This document shows positions 26,204-34,568 of a DNA stretch of 64,000 nt, in pieces; within the stretch, counting starts at the first letter, position 1; each line of letters begins with the position of its first letter. The notes under the pieces were generated by a model. That model was given only the letters and a program-made list of their open reading frames with translations. It made no database searches and had not been told where the DNA came from. A program made the position numbers and the translations under genes. The DNA comes from Arthrobacter globiformis (GTDB taxonomy: Bacteria; Actinomycetota; Actinomycetes; Actinomycetales; Micrococcaceae): contig NZ_QLNP01000090.1 of NCBI RefSeq assembly GCF_003261175.1, positions 1 through 64,000 on the forward strand, given 5' to 3'.

Positions 26204-27088
26204 TTAGTTGGCGGCAAATTCCAGGTCGCGCAGCAGGCGAACCAACGCAGGGTTCTTGGCATCCCGGTTCCAGATGGCATGCAACTCCACGGGCTCCTCT
26301 TCCCCGCTGGCCAGCCGCAGGAACGACACCCCGCGGATTCCAAGGGCTGTTGCCGAGTGCGGCACGAAGGCCACCCCGCGCTTGGCCGCCACGAGCGAGA
26401 CCATGGTGAGGATCTGGCTGACGGTGTGCACCACGTTCTCGTGCCGGATGTCGTGCAGGCGGACCACGAGGTCGTAGAAGTACCTGGCCTGTGTGGGGGA
26501 GTGCATAATGAGCGGCTCGTCCTTGAGGTCCTCGTTCCGGATGTCCCGGTTGAGGTCCGCGAGGGAGTGTGATGCCGGTACCGCCAGCACCATCGACTCG
26601 CGGTACAGCAGGTGGGAGTCGAAAACTGCAGTATCGAAGGGTGGCCGCGCTAGGCCGAGATCCAGTTCTCCGGTGAGCAGGCCTTGGATCTGCTCGCCCG
26701 TGACCAGCTCCTGCAGGTCGATGTCCACGTCGGGCACGATTGCACCGATTTCTTCCAGCAGCGGGCCCAGAATGCTGAAGCCGCTCGCGGCCGTGAAACC
26801 GATGCGGAGATGGCCCTGCCGGCCGGAGGCAATACGCCGCGCCGTCACGGGAGCCCTGCTGGCCAGCGCCATGAGCCTGCGGGCCTCGTCAAGGAAGGCG
26901 CGTCCGGCTGCGGTCAGCTCAACCCGGCGGTTATCCCGTTCGAGCAGTTCGGCACCCACGGTCTTCTCCAGCTTCTGGATCTGGCGGCTGAGCGGCGGCT
27001 GGGTCATGTTGAGGCGTTCGGCGGCCCGGCCGAAGTGCAGTTCCTCGGCGACGGCGATGAAGCCGGTCAGCTGGTCGAAGGTAAACAT
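26204..27088 (-). CDS. LysR-family transcriptional regulator of the glucarate locus
   Basis: A 294-residue LysR-type regulator. The N-terminal winged helix is clear (FIAVAEELHFGRAAERLNMTQPPLSRQIQKLE, conserved core AERLNMTQPPLSRQI), followed by a periplasmic-binding-protein-like effector domain with IGFTAASGFSILGPLL. It lies between the catabolic operon and the TctCBA transporter and is divergent from tctC. The two similar elements on either side are plausible binding sites. By location the inducer would be D-glucarate, galactarate or a breakdown product. Confidence 0.92.
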   Translation of the reverse strand: MFTFDQLTGFIAVAEELHFGRAAERLNMTQPPLSRQIQKLEKTVGAELLERDNRRVELTAAGRAFLDEARRLMALASRAPVTARRIASGRQGHLRIGFTAASGFSILGPLLEEIGAIVPDVDIDLQELVTGEQIQGLLTGELDLGLARPPFDTAVFDSHLLYRESMVLAVPASHSLADLNRDIRNEDLKDEPLIMHSPTQARYFYDLVVRLHDIRHENVVHTVSQILTMVSLVAAKRGVAFVPHSATALGIRGVSFLRLASGEEEPVELHAIWNRDAKNPALVRLLRDLEFAAN

Positions 27089-27107
27089 GATGCCCTCCCG
27101 GTATTAC

Positions 27108-27155
27108 TTGATGCATATTTGGGCTTAGACATGCATCATAACGCCTCCCTACACT
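27108..27155 (+). promoter_or_regulatory. tctC promoter with LysR-type operator
   Basis: TGATGCAT (27109-27116) and its complement ATGCATCA (27131-27138) form a perfect inverted repeat with a 14-base spacer. The -35 TAGACA (27126-27131) lies at its edge and a -10 TACACT (27150-27155) follows after 18 bases. The sequence CTTAGACATGCAT recurs with one change at the kdgD promoter. The dyad is 20 bases from the LysR start and 97 from tctC, a typical LysR divergent-promoter arrangement. Confidence 0.65.
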
Positions 27156-27193
27156 CGACCTAGCGAACCGGCAGTGACGCGGTTCACACAGAC

Positions 27194-27216
27194 CTGCGGG
27201 CTGAGGCAGCCCGCAG
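27194..27216 (+). promoter_or_regulatory. Hairpin in the tctC leader
   Basis: CTGCGGGCT (27194-27202) pairs perfectly with AGCCCGCAG (27208-27216) around a 5-base loop, ending eight bases before the GAGGAG ribosome binding site. It may stabilise the mRNA of the binding protein or modulate initiation. It has no T-tract, so termination is less likely. Confidence 0.4.
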
Positions 27217-27234
27217 TGCAAACGAGGAGTTTCA

Positions 27235-28236
27235 ATGATGCACTTCCCCACCCGCCGCGCCGTTCTCGGAGCGGCGTCGGCCATCACCCTGCTGGCCATG
27301 ACCGCGTGCGGCAACGTTTCCGGCGGCACCGCCGATTCATCGAAGTACCCGAATGGCCCGGTCACCCTGACCGTGGGCCAGGCGCCCGGCGGCAGCACCG
27401 ACCTCATCGCTCGCGCCGTCTCCGAAGGAGCGGCAAAGACCCTCGGCGCCCCGATGCCCGTGGTGAACAAGCCCGGCGCCAACGGCGCACTCGCCAGCAA
27501 GGAGGTGGCGGGTAAGCCGGCCGACGGCCAGAACCTGCTGCTGCTCACCGCTTCCCTGATCACGATCACCCCGCTGGCCGTGACCGCGGACGAGGCCGTC
27601 AACATCGATGACTTCGACATCATCTCGGGCCTGTCCCAGGACGACTACGTGCTGGTTGCCAGCGAGAAGTCCGGTTTCAAGTCCATCAAGGACGTGACCT
27701 CGGCCGGCCGCAACATCACGTACGGCACCACCGGCGTCGGCACCGGCAGCCAGCTCGCCCAGACCGTTCTCTTCAAGCAGGCCAACGTGAAGGGCACCGA
27801 CGTGCCGTTCGACAGTGGCAAGCCCGCCCTGACTGCTGTCCTGGGCAACCAGGTGGAACTGGCAACCATCCAGCTCGGCGAGGCCATGCCGCAGATTGAG
27901 GCCGGCAAGGTATCCCCGCTGCTCGTCTTCTCGGAAGAGCGCAACTCCTTCCTGCCGGACACGCCCACCGCCAAGGAATCCGGCTACGACGTTCCGGTTG
28001 CGCAGTACCGCGCCGTCGCCGCCCCCAAGGGAACCCCGAAGGAAGTCAAGGACAAGCTCGTTGCCGCCATCCAGGAAACCCTGAAGTCGGATTCCTACAA
28101 GGAGTTCAACAAGAAGAACATGCTGACTCCGAAGGAAATCTCGGGTGAAGAAGTTGTCACCCAGTGGAAGGACTACGCAGCCAAGTACAAGGCCCTGGTG
28201 GAGAAGTACGACATCAGCCTCGCCGGGAACAAGTGA
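27235..28236 (+). CDS. tctC: Tripartite tricarboxylate transporter substrate-binding protein
   Basis: A 333-residue lipoprotein of the TctC (Bug) family that captures a carboxylate outside the membrane. The signal peptide ends in a lipobox-like LLAMTAC near residues 17-23. The mature part has the family motifs VTLTVGQAPGGSTDLIARAV and YGTTGVGTGSQLAQ. GAGGAG precedes the ATG pair. By its place beside the glucarate genes and shared promoter element it probably binds D-glucarate or galactarate, which is inference. It is followed at once by tctB and tctA. Confidence 0.93.
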   Translation: MMHFPTRRAVLGAASAITLLAMTACGNVSGGTADSSKYPNGPVTLTVGQAPGGSTDLIARAVSEGAAKTLGAPMPVVNKPGANGALASKEVAGKPADGQNLLLLTASLITITPLAVTADEAVNIDDFDIISGLSQDDYVLVASEKSGFKSIKDVTSAGRNITYGTTGVGTGSQLAQTVLFKQANVKGTDVPFDSGKPALTAVLGNQVELATIQLGEAMPQIEAGKVSPLLVFSEERNSFLPDTPTAKESGYDVPVAQYRAVAAPKGTPKEVKDKLVAAIQETLKSDSYKEFNKKNMLTPKEISGEEVVTQWKDYAAKYKALVEKYDISLAGNK

Positions 28237-28844
28237 TTCCAGTGCAGGCAGCATTCCCGGTATCCGGCGGAGGGAACAGCTCCAACGCTGTTTCCTCCGC
28301 CGGGAACGGCACCAATGACCTTCCCGGTAGCGATCTTTCCGGTACCGAGGTGGATGACCTCACTCCAGAACAGCTGGCAGCCCAGTGGGAGGAAGAAAAG
28401 CCTCCGGCCGCCGGCGCGCTTGCCAATGTCGGATCCTCGCTCGTGGTCATCGGCGTCGGCATCGGAGCCGTGGTCCTGTCCATCGCCATGGGCCTGGGCA
28501 CGCCGTCCGCCCCGCAGCCCGGCCTTTGGCCGTTCATGATCAGCTGCGTCATGGTGGCCCTCGGGCTGTTCCAGCTGATCATGGGCCGTCACAACCGGGA
28601 CGCGGAGAAGTTCACCCGCATGTCCGCGGCCCCGCTGACCGGGCTGGTCACGCTTGCCGCCATGGTGGCCCTCATGCCAATCGCCGGTTTCGAGCTGCCG
28701 GCCCTGGTGCTGTGCATCATCTGGATGCGCTTCCTCGGCGGTGAAACCTGGCGCTCCACGCTCCTGGTCAGCGCCGTCGTCGTGGCAGCTTTCTACGGCA
28801 TCTTCGTGATGGCGCTCAACACTTCCATCCCCCACCTCTTCTAG
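28233..28844 (+). CDS. tctB: Tripartite tricarboxylate transporter small membrane subunit
   Basis: A TctB-family protein of about 203 residues with four predicted membrane helices (GSSLVVIGVGIGAVVLSIAMG to the C-terminal FYGIFVMALN). The best start is the GTG at 28233, whose last bases overlap the tctC stop (GTGA); a GTG at 28242 is possible. The first 65 or so residues form an unusual Ser/Gly/Asn-rich then acidic tail ahead of the first helix, not part of the usual domain. It partners TctA and TctC. Confidence 0.85.
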   Translation: MIPVQAAFPVSGGGNSSNAVSSAGNGTNDLPGSDLSGTEVDDLTPEQLAAQWEEEKPPAAGALANVGSSLVVIGVGIGAVVLSIAMGLGTPSAPQPGLWPFMISCVMVALGLFQLIMGRHNRDAEKFTRMSAAPLTGLVTLAAMVALMPIAGFELPALVLCIIWMRFLGGETWRSTLLVSAVVVAAFYGIFVMALNTSIPHLF

Positions 28845-28853
28845 GAGACCACC

Positions 28854-30386
28854 GTGGATTTTCTGAATCCCGTGATCAACGGATTTGCAGTCGTCCTGGA
28901 GCCAATGAACCTCCTGTACTGCCTGATTGGCGTCGTCATCGGCATGCTGATCGGTGTATTGCCCGGTCTGGGGCCCGCGGCAACCATCGCCATCCTGCTT
29001 CCGCTCACCTACAACGTTGAGCCCGTCACCGCCATCATCATGCTGGCCGGCATCTTCTACGGTGCCCAGTACGGCGGCACCATCACCTCTGTGCTCCTGC
29101 GCCTGCCCGGCGAGGCGTCCTCGGTGGTCACCGTCTTCGACGGTTACCAGATGGCCAAGCAAGGACGGGCCGGCACGGCACTGGGCCTGGCATCGATCGG
29201 TTCTTTTATCGGAGGTACCGCATCGATCATCGGACTGACGTTCCTGGCTCCGATCGTGGCGAGCTTCGCCCTGGACTTCGGTCCCGCCGAGTACACCGCC
29301 TTGGCGCTGCTCGGCATCCTGCTGGTGGCCACCATCAGCAGCGGCTCCAAGACCAAGGCACTCATCGCGGCCGCCCTCGGCCTGCTGCTGGCAACCGTTG
29401 GCCGGGACATCTTCACCGGCGAAAACCGCTTCACCTTCGGCAGTTTGGAGCTGGCCGACGGCATCGACTTCGTGCCGATCGCCATGGGCATCTTCGGCCT
29501 CGGCGAGATCATGTACAACCTCGAGGAGCGCCACCGCGCCGCCAAGGCGCCCTCCGCCGTCGCAAACGTCAGGCCCTCCCGGCGTGACCTCAAGCAGGCG
29601 TCCGGTGCCATCGGGCGCGGCTCGGTCCTCGGCTTCTTCCTGGGCATCCTGCCCGGTGGCGGCGCCACCATCGCCTCGATGGCCTCCTATGCCATGGAGA
29701 AGAAGCGGGCCAAGCAGCCCGAGCGCTTCGGCAAGGGTGCGCCGGAAGGCGTGGCCGGGCCGGAAACCGCCAACAACGCCGCGGCGACGTCCTCCTTCAT
29801 CCCGCTGCTCACCCTCGGCATTCCGGCCAACGCCACCATGGCACTGATGTTCGGCGCGCTGCTGATCCAGGGCGTCACTCCTGGCCCGCAGCTCGTGGAA
29901 CAGGACCCTGGACTGTTCTGGGGCGTGGTGAACTCCATGTACATCGGCAACATCCTGCTGCTGATCATGAGCCTGCCGCTGGTGGGGATCTTCGTGAAGA
30001 TCCTCCGCGTCCGCGCCGCCATCCTGGCGCCCATCACGGCGCTGATCACCCTGCTCGGCGCGTACACGATCAACAACAGCATGTTCGACGTCACGCTCGT
30101 GGTGGTCTTCGGCATCGTGGGCTACCTGATGAAGAAATTCGGCTTCGAGCCCGGCCCGCTGGTGCTGGCCTTCGTGCTCGGCTCCCTGCTCGAGAGCTCG
30201 CTGCGCCGCGCCCTGCTGGTGTTCGGCGGTGACCCGCTGGGCTTCTTCGGCCGGCCCATCTCCGCCACGCTCCTCATTGTGTTCGTCCTCGTGGCCGCGC
30301 TGCCGGGCATCCGCTCCGCGCTGGCCAAGCGCAAGGCCATCGTCCCCGCGGGAACCGCCGCCACAGAAATCAAGGAGAAGGTATGA
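28854..30386 (+). CDS. tctA: Tripartite tricarboxylate transporter large permease subunit
   Basis: A 510-residue membrane protein with about 12 helices. The conserved TctA motifs GVLPGLGPAATIAILLPLTY, GAQYGGTITSVLL and LGILPGGGATIASMASY are all present. The GTG start has AGGAG upstream. It forms the sodium- or proton-coupled transport channel of the TctCBA system and lies in one operon with tctC, tctB and a UspA gene. The likely cargo is an aldarate. Confidence 0.95.
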   Translation: MDFLNPVINGFAVVLEPMNLLYCLIGVVIGMLIGVLPGLGPAATIAILLPLTYNVEPVTAIIMLAGIFYGAQYGGTITSVLLRLPGEASSVVTVFDGYQMAKQGRAGTALGLASIGSFIGGTASIIGLTFLAPIVASFALDFGPAEYTALALLGILLVATISSGSKTKALIAAALGLLLATVGRDIFTGENRFTFGSLELADGIDFVPIAMGIFGLGEIMYNLEERHRAAKAPSAVANVRPSRRDLKQASGAIGRGSVLGFFLGILPGGGATIASMASYAMEKKRAKQPERFGKGAPEGVAGPETANNAAATSSFIPLLTLGIPANATMALMFGALLIQGVTPGPQLVEQDPGLFWGVVNSMYIGNILLLIMSLPLVGIFVKILRVRAAILAPITALITLLGAYTINNSMFDVTLVVVFGIVGYLMKKFGFEPGPLVLAFVLGSLLESSLRRALLVFGGDPLGFFGRPISATLLIVFVLVAALPGIRSALAKRKAIVPAGTAATEIKEKV

Positions 30387-30787
30387 GCATCATCGTTGGA
30401 TTTGTTCCCACGCCGGCGGGGGAGGCGGCCCTCGCGGCTGGCATTGCGGAGGCCCGCCTCCGCAACCAGGACCTGGTCATCGTCAACTCCGCCCGTGAAG
30501 GCGCCCTGGTGGACAAATCGGTGGCACCCGACGACGTGCTGGCCAAGGCCTCCAAGCAGGCGGCAGAGGCCGGCGTGACCGCAAGGGTGATCCAGCCTCC
30601 CTACCAGCACGACCTGGCGGATGAGTTCCTCGACGTCGCCCGCGAGGAAAACGCCTCCCTGATTGTCATCGGGCTGCGGCACCGCACGCAGGTGGGCAAG
30701 TTCATCCTTGGCAGCCACGCCCAGCGCATCCTTATGCAGTCTGACCGTCCCGTATTGGCCGTCAAGGCCGACGGCGGCCAGTTTTAG
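30383..30787 (+). CDS. Universal stress protein (UspA family)
   Basis: A 134-residue single-domain Usp protein. The ATP-binding pattern G-x2-G-x9-G(S/T) is recognisable around IVIGLRHRTQVGKFILGSHAQRIL and the end reads DRPVLAVKADGG. Its ATG overlaps the tctA stop (ATGA), so it is translationally coupled to the transporter. Usp genes are often found at the end of TTT and TRAP transporter operons, where they may modulate the transporter according to energy state. Confidence 0.9.
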   Translation: MSIIVGFVPTPAGEAALAAGIAEARLRNQDLVIVNSAREGALVDKSVAPDDVLAKASKQAAEAGVTARVIQPPYQHDLADEFLDVAREENASLIVIGLRHRTQVGKFILGSHAQRILMQSDRPVLAVKADGGQF

Positions 30788-30809
30788 TACCCGAAGCACC
30801 GTTTGGTAA

Positions 30810-30848
30810 GAGGCGGGCCGGCACCCGTACGGGATCCCGGCCCGCCTC
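30810..30848 (+). terminator. Hairpin ending the tct operon
   Basis: GAGGCGGGCCGG (30810-30821) is exactly complementary to 30837-30848, with a 15-base loop, starting about 20 bases after the UspA stop. It probably ends the tctCBA-usp transcript; no T-tract follows. Confidence 0.6.
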
Positions 30849-30882
30849 AGCCATATCCCGCACTCTTCAAAAGGAAAGCCCC

Positions 30883-31200
30883 ATGTCCACTCTGATCGCA
30901 CCCACTCCCCGCCTGCACCGTCTGCGGCAGCGGACCGTCGCCGCAGGCGAGCCCGCCCGCCTCAACCCGCTCGAGCCCGTCCCCAACTGGTGCAAGCTTT
31001 CGCGTGCCGACGAGGTGACCGTGTGCCGCAACCGCCGGAAGGTGGCAGCCGGCCGCGTTGACATGGTGGCCCTGGACGGCAGCGTTTTCTGGATCCTCCA
31101 GGAGGACGGCAAGGGCCGCGCCATGGTCCACCAGAAGGACGGGCTGACGGTGTTCCGGAAAGCCGGCAACGACCGCCGTCCCCGGCACTGCAGGACCTAG
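30883..31200 (+). CDS. Small conserved-looking hypothetical protein
   Basis: A 105-residue basic protein starting MSTLIAPTPRLHRLRQRTV, with AAAAGGAAAGCCCC upstream of the ATG. The central part ADEVTVCRNRRKVAAGRVDMVALDGSVFWILQEDGKGRAMVHQKDG (here the core VDMVALDGSVFWILQ) looks like a small beta-rich domain. I do not recognise a family. It lies between the transporter operon and other small genes, with hairpins before and after. Confidence 0.65.
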   Translation: MSTLIAPTPRLHRLRQRTVAAGEPARLNPLEPVPNWCKLSRADEVTVCRNRRKVAAGRVDMVALDGSVFWILQEDGKGRAMVHQKDGLTVFRKAGNDRRPRHCRT

Positions 31201-31332
31201 CTCGCCACCGCGCGGCCAGGTTCCCCCTGCCGTGACGTCGGACTCTTAACCTGCTTCAGCGGAATACCAACGGCCGAAGGGACCTTGTTCTAAGCGGGCG
31301 CCGACAACCGGCTGCCCCGCGAAAGGACATTT

Positions 31333-31605
31333 TTGCCTGCCTTCATCCCATTCACCATGTGCGCCACGGTCCGCGACGACCACAGCCGCTCCTTCGGCAC
31401 CGACTTGGAACGCCTTACTTCCACCCACCGTGGTTGGGCGCCGTTGGACGTGGTCAAGTCCACCAACACCAAGGCTCTCCTCCGCGGTGCGATCCCGCAA
31501 AGCGCTCATACTGCCACCGACGCGAGTCTTGCCCGCTACCTCCAGACCCGCCTTGCCGCCGACACGGACATCCACCTGGATCTCACCGTCAGCATCGAGC
31601 GATAA
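31333..31605 (+). CDS. Small hypothetical protein with its own terminator
   Basis: A 90-residue frame from a TTG at 31333 with AAGGA seven bases upstream, or from the ATG at 31357. The sequence contains CATVRDDHSRSFGTDLERLTS and a C-terminal DTDIHLDLTVSIER. No family is recognised. A canonical terminator follows 13 bases after the stop, which supports this strand over a longer frame on the opposite strand (31246-31680). Confidence 0.5.
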   Translation: MPAFIPFTMCATVRDDHSRSFGTDLERLTSTHRGWAPLDVVKSTNTKALLRGAIPQSAHTATDASLARYLQTRLAADTDIHLDLTVSIER

Positions 31606-31618
31606 CGCAACCTTGTGC

Positions 31619-31648
31619 AGCCCCGGACCTTTGGGTCCGGGGCTTTTC
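31619..31648 (+). terminator. Canonical intrinsic terminator
   Basis: AGCCCCGGACC (31619-31629) pairs perfectly with 31634-31644 around a TTTG tetraloop and runs into TTTTCTG. It is one of the clearest rho-independent terminators in the window. Confidence 0.8.
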
Positions 31649-31723
31649 TGTGCAGCGACACAAACGTTTCCGGCAGGCATAAGCTAATACCAGAAGGTCG
31701 CTTCCAGCACCGGGGAGCTCATC

Positions 31724-32047
31724 GTGGACACTGAAACCGCCGACGTGACCGGTCATGACGTCACCACCATCACCTGCGTGTGCGGCAACACCGTCAGCAG
31801 GGACGGATTGATCCAGGCCAACTCACAGGGCGTGCCCGTTTACGCCGGCGCGAACGCCTCCATCCCCGCGGAGCTGGCGCAATGGCCCGCCGATGAGGAT
31901 CTTTACACGCTCTGTCCCTCATGCGGCCGCGTGTACCGTGACTCGGTAATCGAAGAGACAGGAACCGCGCCCGTTGCTTTCCGGGTGGACGTCACCGTTA
32001 GTCCGATTGCAGAGGCAATCCGGGCCCACTGGAACCTCAGCACATAA
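31724..32047 (+). CDS. Small zinc-ribbon-like hypothetical protein
   Basis: A 107-residue protein from a GTG at 31724. It has a CVCGN motif near residue 18 and a CPSCGR motif near residue 65, which together could bind one zinc ion. The rest is acidic (ELAQWPADEDLYTL) and ends AIRAHWNLST. No function can be assigned. It is upstream of the GH13 gene but separated by 160 bases, so it is probably a separate transcript. Confidence 0.6.
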   Translation: MDTETADVTGHDVTTITCVCGNTVSRDGLIQANSQGVPVYAGANASIPAELAQWPADEDLYTLCPSCGRVYRDSVIEETGTAPVAFRVDVTVSPIAEAIRAHWNLST

Positions 32048-32207
32048 GAACCGCACCCGTAAAACAATCGTGATTCCCGTCGTCGTCGGCATAGGGTGGG
32101 CGAAGCGGACAAGCGTGAATACTCTCCCGACGCCGGGGTACGGAAGGACTTGAAGAAACACCCCCGGGGGAGGTGCCACGCCGGAACCACCGATAAAGGA
32201 GAACTCT

Positions 32208-34568
32208 GTGCGGGAAGCAAGCTTCAACAACAGCGTTTCAGCAGCCGATGAGTTTGACGGCGAGAGCAACGGATTCGGACCCGAGGCAGGAGCGGTCCCA
32301 GCCGACGAAGCGGTTAAGGCTGACTCAGTAGCCGAAGCGCCAGAATCGGCCGAAGCAGGCGAAGCGCCCGAAGTCACTGAGGCAGCCGACATCACCTACG
32401 ACGAGCAGTTCTATCCCGCCCGTCCCAAGGCGCTGAGGCCGATCGCCCGCCGTCGCCAGTTCTTTGCCGACCGCCCATCGCTGGAGTTTGACGGGCGCAA
32501 CGCGGCCTACGTCGAGTGGCTGCGGAACCAGGCGATGCTGGGGGACGCGAACGTCATGGCGCGGCAGCTCTCAGGGCAGGCCAGCATGTGGCAGAACTCG
32601 TATGCCCATCCCAACCCGCGGGCGGCCGTGGAACGCGCACCCGTCTGGTTTACCGCCTACCCGCTGTCCTTCATCACCCGGCCGGGTCAGTCCTTCCTCT
32701 CGGCTTTGGGAGATCCTGAGTTGTGGGATGCTTTCCGCGAGATCGGGATCAGGGGCCTGCACACCGGCCCGGTCAAGCTCGCCGGCGGCATCAGCGGCTG
32801 GTCCCAGACGCCGAGTGTGGACGGGCACTTCGACCGCATCAGCATGGCAATCGACCCGGTGTTCGGCACCGAGGACGAATTCCGCAAAATGTGCGAGGTC
32901 GCGGCCAGCCACGAAGGCACGGTGATCGATGACATCGTTCCCGGCCACACCGGCAAGGGAGCCGACTTCCGCCTGGCCGAGATGAACTTCCGGGACTACC
33001 CCGGCATCTATCACATGATCGATATCCCGGAAGAGGACTGGCACCTGCTGCCGGACGTTCCCGAAGGCGAAGACTCGGTCAACATCAGCCCCGACGCGGA
33101 GCAGGCACTGCAGAAGGCCGGGTACATCATCGGCCGGCTGCAACGCGTGATCTTCTACGAGCCGGGGGTCAAGGAGACAAACTGGAGCGCCACCCGGGCG
33201 ATCGTGGACACGGCCGGGAAAACCCGGCGCTGGGTCTACCTTCACTACTTCAAGGCCGGGCAGCCGTCCATCAACTGGCTGGACCCAACGTTTGCGGGCA
33301 TGCGCCTGGTGGTCGGGGATGCGCTGCACTCGCTGCTCGACCTGGGCACGGGGGCGCTGCGGCTGGACGCGAACGGGTTCCTGGGCGTGGAGAAGAGCGC
33401 CGAGGAGCAGCCTGGCTGGTCGGAGGGGCACCCGCTGTCCGAAGCTGCCAACCAGCTGATCGGGTCCATGATCCGCAAGGTGGGCGGGTTCTCCTTTCAG
33501 GAACTCAACCTGACCATCGACGACATCAAGGCCACCTCGGAGGCGGGTCCCGACCTTTCTTACGACTTCGTCACCAGGCCGGCCTACCACTACGCGCTCG
33601 TGACCGCCGATACGGAGTTCCTGCGCCTGACCCTGCGGCTCGCCATGGACATCGGCGTGGACCAGGCGTCACTGGTCCATGCCCTGCAGAACCACGATGA
33701 ACTGACCTATGAGCTGGTCCATTTCGCCGCCGGCCACCGGGACGACGTCTTCGAACTCAACGGCCAGGAGCTCACCGGCGCCGAACTGGCAGAGCACGTC
33801 CAGCAAACCCTGCGGGACCGGCTGACGGGCCCGAACGCTCCGTACAACGCGTTGTTCACCACCAACGGCATCGCCTGCACGACGGCGAGCGTCATCATGG
33901 CCGCCCTGGGCATCCAGGACCCGGAAAACCTCACGGAGGAACAGCGGGCCCAGATCCTGGACGTCCATGTCCTGCTGTCCATGTACAACGCCCTGCAGCC
34001 CGGCGTCTTTGCCCTGTCCGGCTGGGACCTCACCGGCATAGTCACCCTTGACCGCCAGAAGGTAGGGGAGCTCACCGCGCAGGGAGACACCCGCTGGATC
34101 AACCGCGGCGCACACGACATCATGGGCACCAGCCCCGACGCGACGGCCTCCTCCGCCGGCATGCCGCGTGCCCGCAGCCTGTACGGCCCCTTGCCCGACC
34201 AGCTCAAGGACCCGGCTTCGTTCGCCCGGCGGCTGCAGAAAATCCTTGCCGTCCGGGAACAGAGCGGCATTGCCACCAGCACCCTGCTGGACGTGCCGGA
34301 GGTTTCCCACCGCGGCCTGCTGGTCCTGGTCAACCGGCTGGGGGACGGGAACCTTCAGGCCACGGTGCTCAACTTCTCCGGCCAGGACATCGCGGGCAGC
34401 ATCCAATCGACCCACCTGGTTCCCGGCAGCAGCGTCCACGACCTCTTCAGCGGCGAGGCCGTGGGGCAGGTCGACGACCTGCACAGCTTCTTCCTGGAGC
34501 TGGGCGCCTATCAGGGCACGGCACTGGTCCTCAAGGAAGGGGAGAAGGACGACGACGCCGCCGAGTGA
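32208..34568 (+). CDS. GH13 alpha-glucan enzyme (trehalose synthase/alpha-amylase-like)
   Basis: A 786-residue glycoside hydrolase family 13 protein. An acidic Ala/Glu-rich tail of about 60 residues precedes the barrel. Conserved regions are [13 protein letters not shown] (about 240), the nucleophile in [11 protein letters not shown] (about 386), the acid/base Glu in [11 protein letters not shown] (about 431) and [10 protein letters not shown] (about 495). The last matches the maltose glucosyltransferase (TreS-like) branch, which interconverts maltose and trehalose. AAAGGAG precedes the GTG start. Its end overlaps the convergent lacI gene by 58 bases. Substrate assignment is tentative. Confidence 0.8.
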   Translation: MREASFNNSVSAADEFDGESNGFGPEAGAVPADEAVKADSVAEAPESAEAGEAPEVTEAADITYDEQFYPARPKALRPIARRRQFFADRPSLEFDGRNAAYVEWLRNQAMLGDANVMARQLSGQASMWQNSYAHPNPRAAVERAPVWFTAYPLSFITRPGQSFLSALGDPELWDAFREIGIRGLHTGPVKLAGGISGWSQTPSVDGHFDRISMAIDPVFGTEDEFRKMCEVAASHEGTVIDDIVPGHTGKGADFRLAEMNFRDYPGIYHMIDIPEEDWHLLPDVPEGEDSVNISPDAEQALQKAGYIIGRLQRVIFYEPGVKETNWSATRAIVDTAGKTRRWVYLHYFKAGQPSINWLDPTFAGMRLVVGDALHSLLDLGTGALRLDANGFLGVEKSAEEQPGWSEGHPLSEAANQLIGSMIRKVGGFSFQELNLTIDDIKATSEAGPDLSYDFVTRPAYHYALVTADTEFLRLTLRLAMDIGVDQASLVHALQNHDELTYELVHFAAGHRDDVFELNGQELTGAELAEHVQQTLRDRLTGPNAPYNALFTTNGIACTTASVIMAALGIQDPENLTEEQRAQILDVHVLLSMYNALQPGVFALSGWDLTGIVTLDRQKVGELTAQGDTRWINRGAHDIMGTSPDATASSAGMPRARSLYGPLPDQLKDPASFARRLQKILAVREQSGIATSTLLDVPEVSHRGLLVLVNRLGDGNLQATVLNFSGQDIAGSIQSTHLVPGSSVHDLFSGEAVGQVDDLHSFFLELGAYQGTALVLKEGEKDDDAAE

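Noticed and set aside
31246-31680. 144-codon minus-strand frame over the small gene at 31333
   Set aside because: It would run through the canonical plus-strand terminator and has no recognisable domain or start signal.
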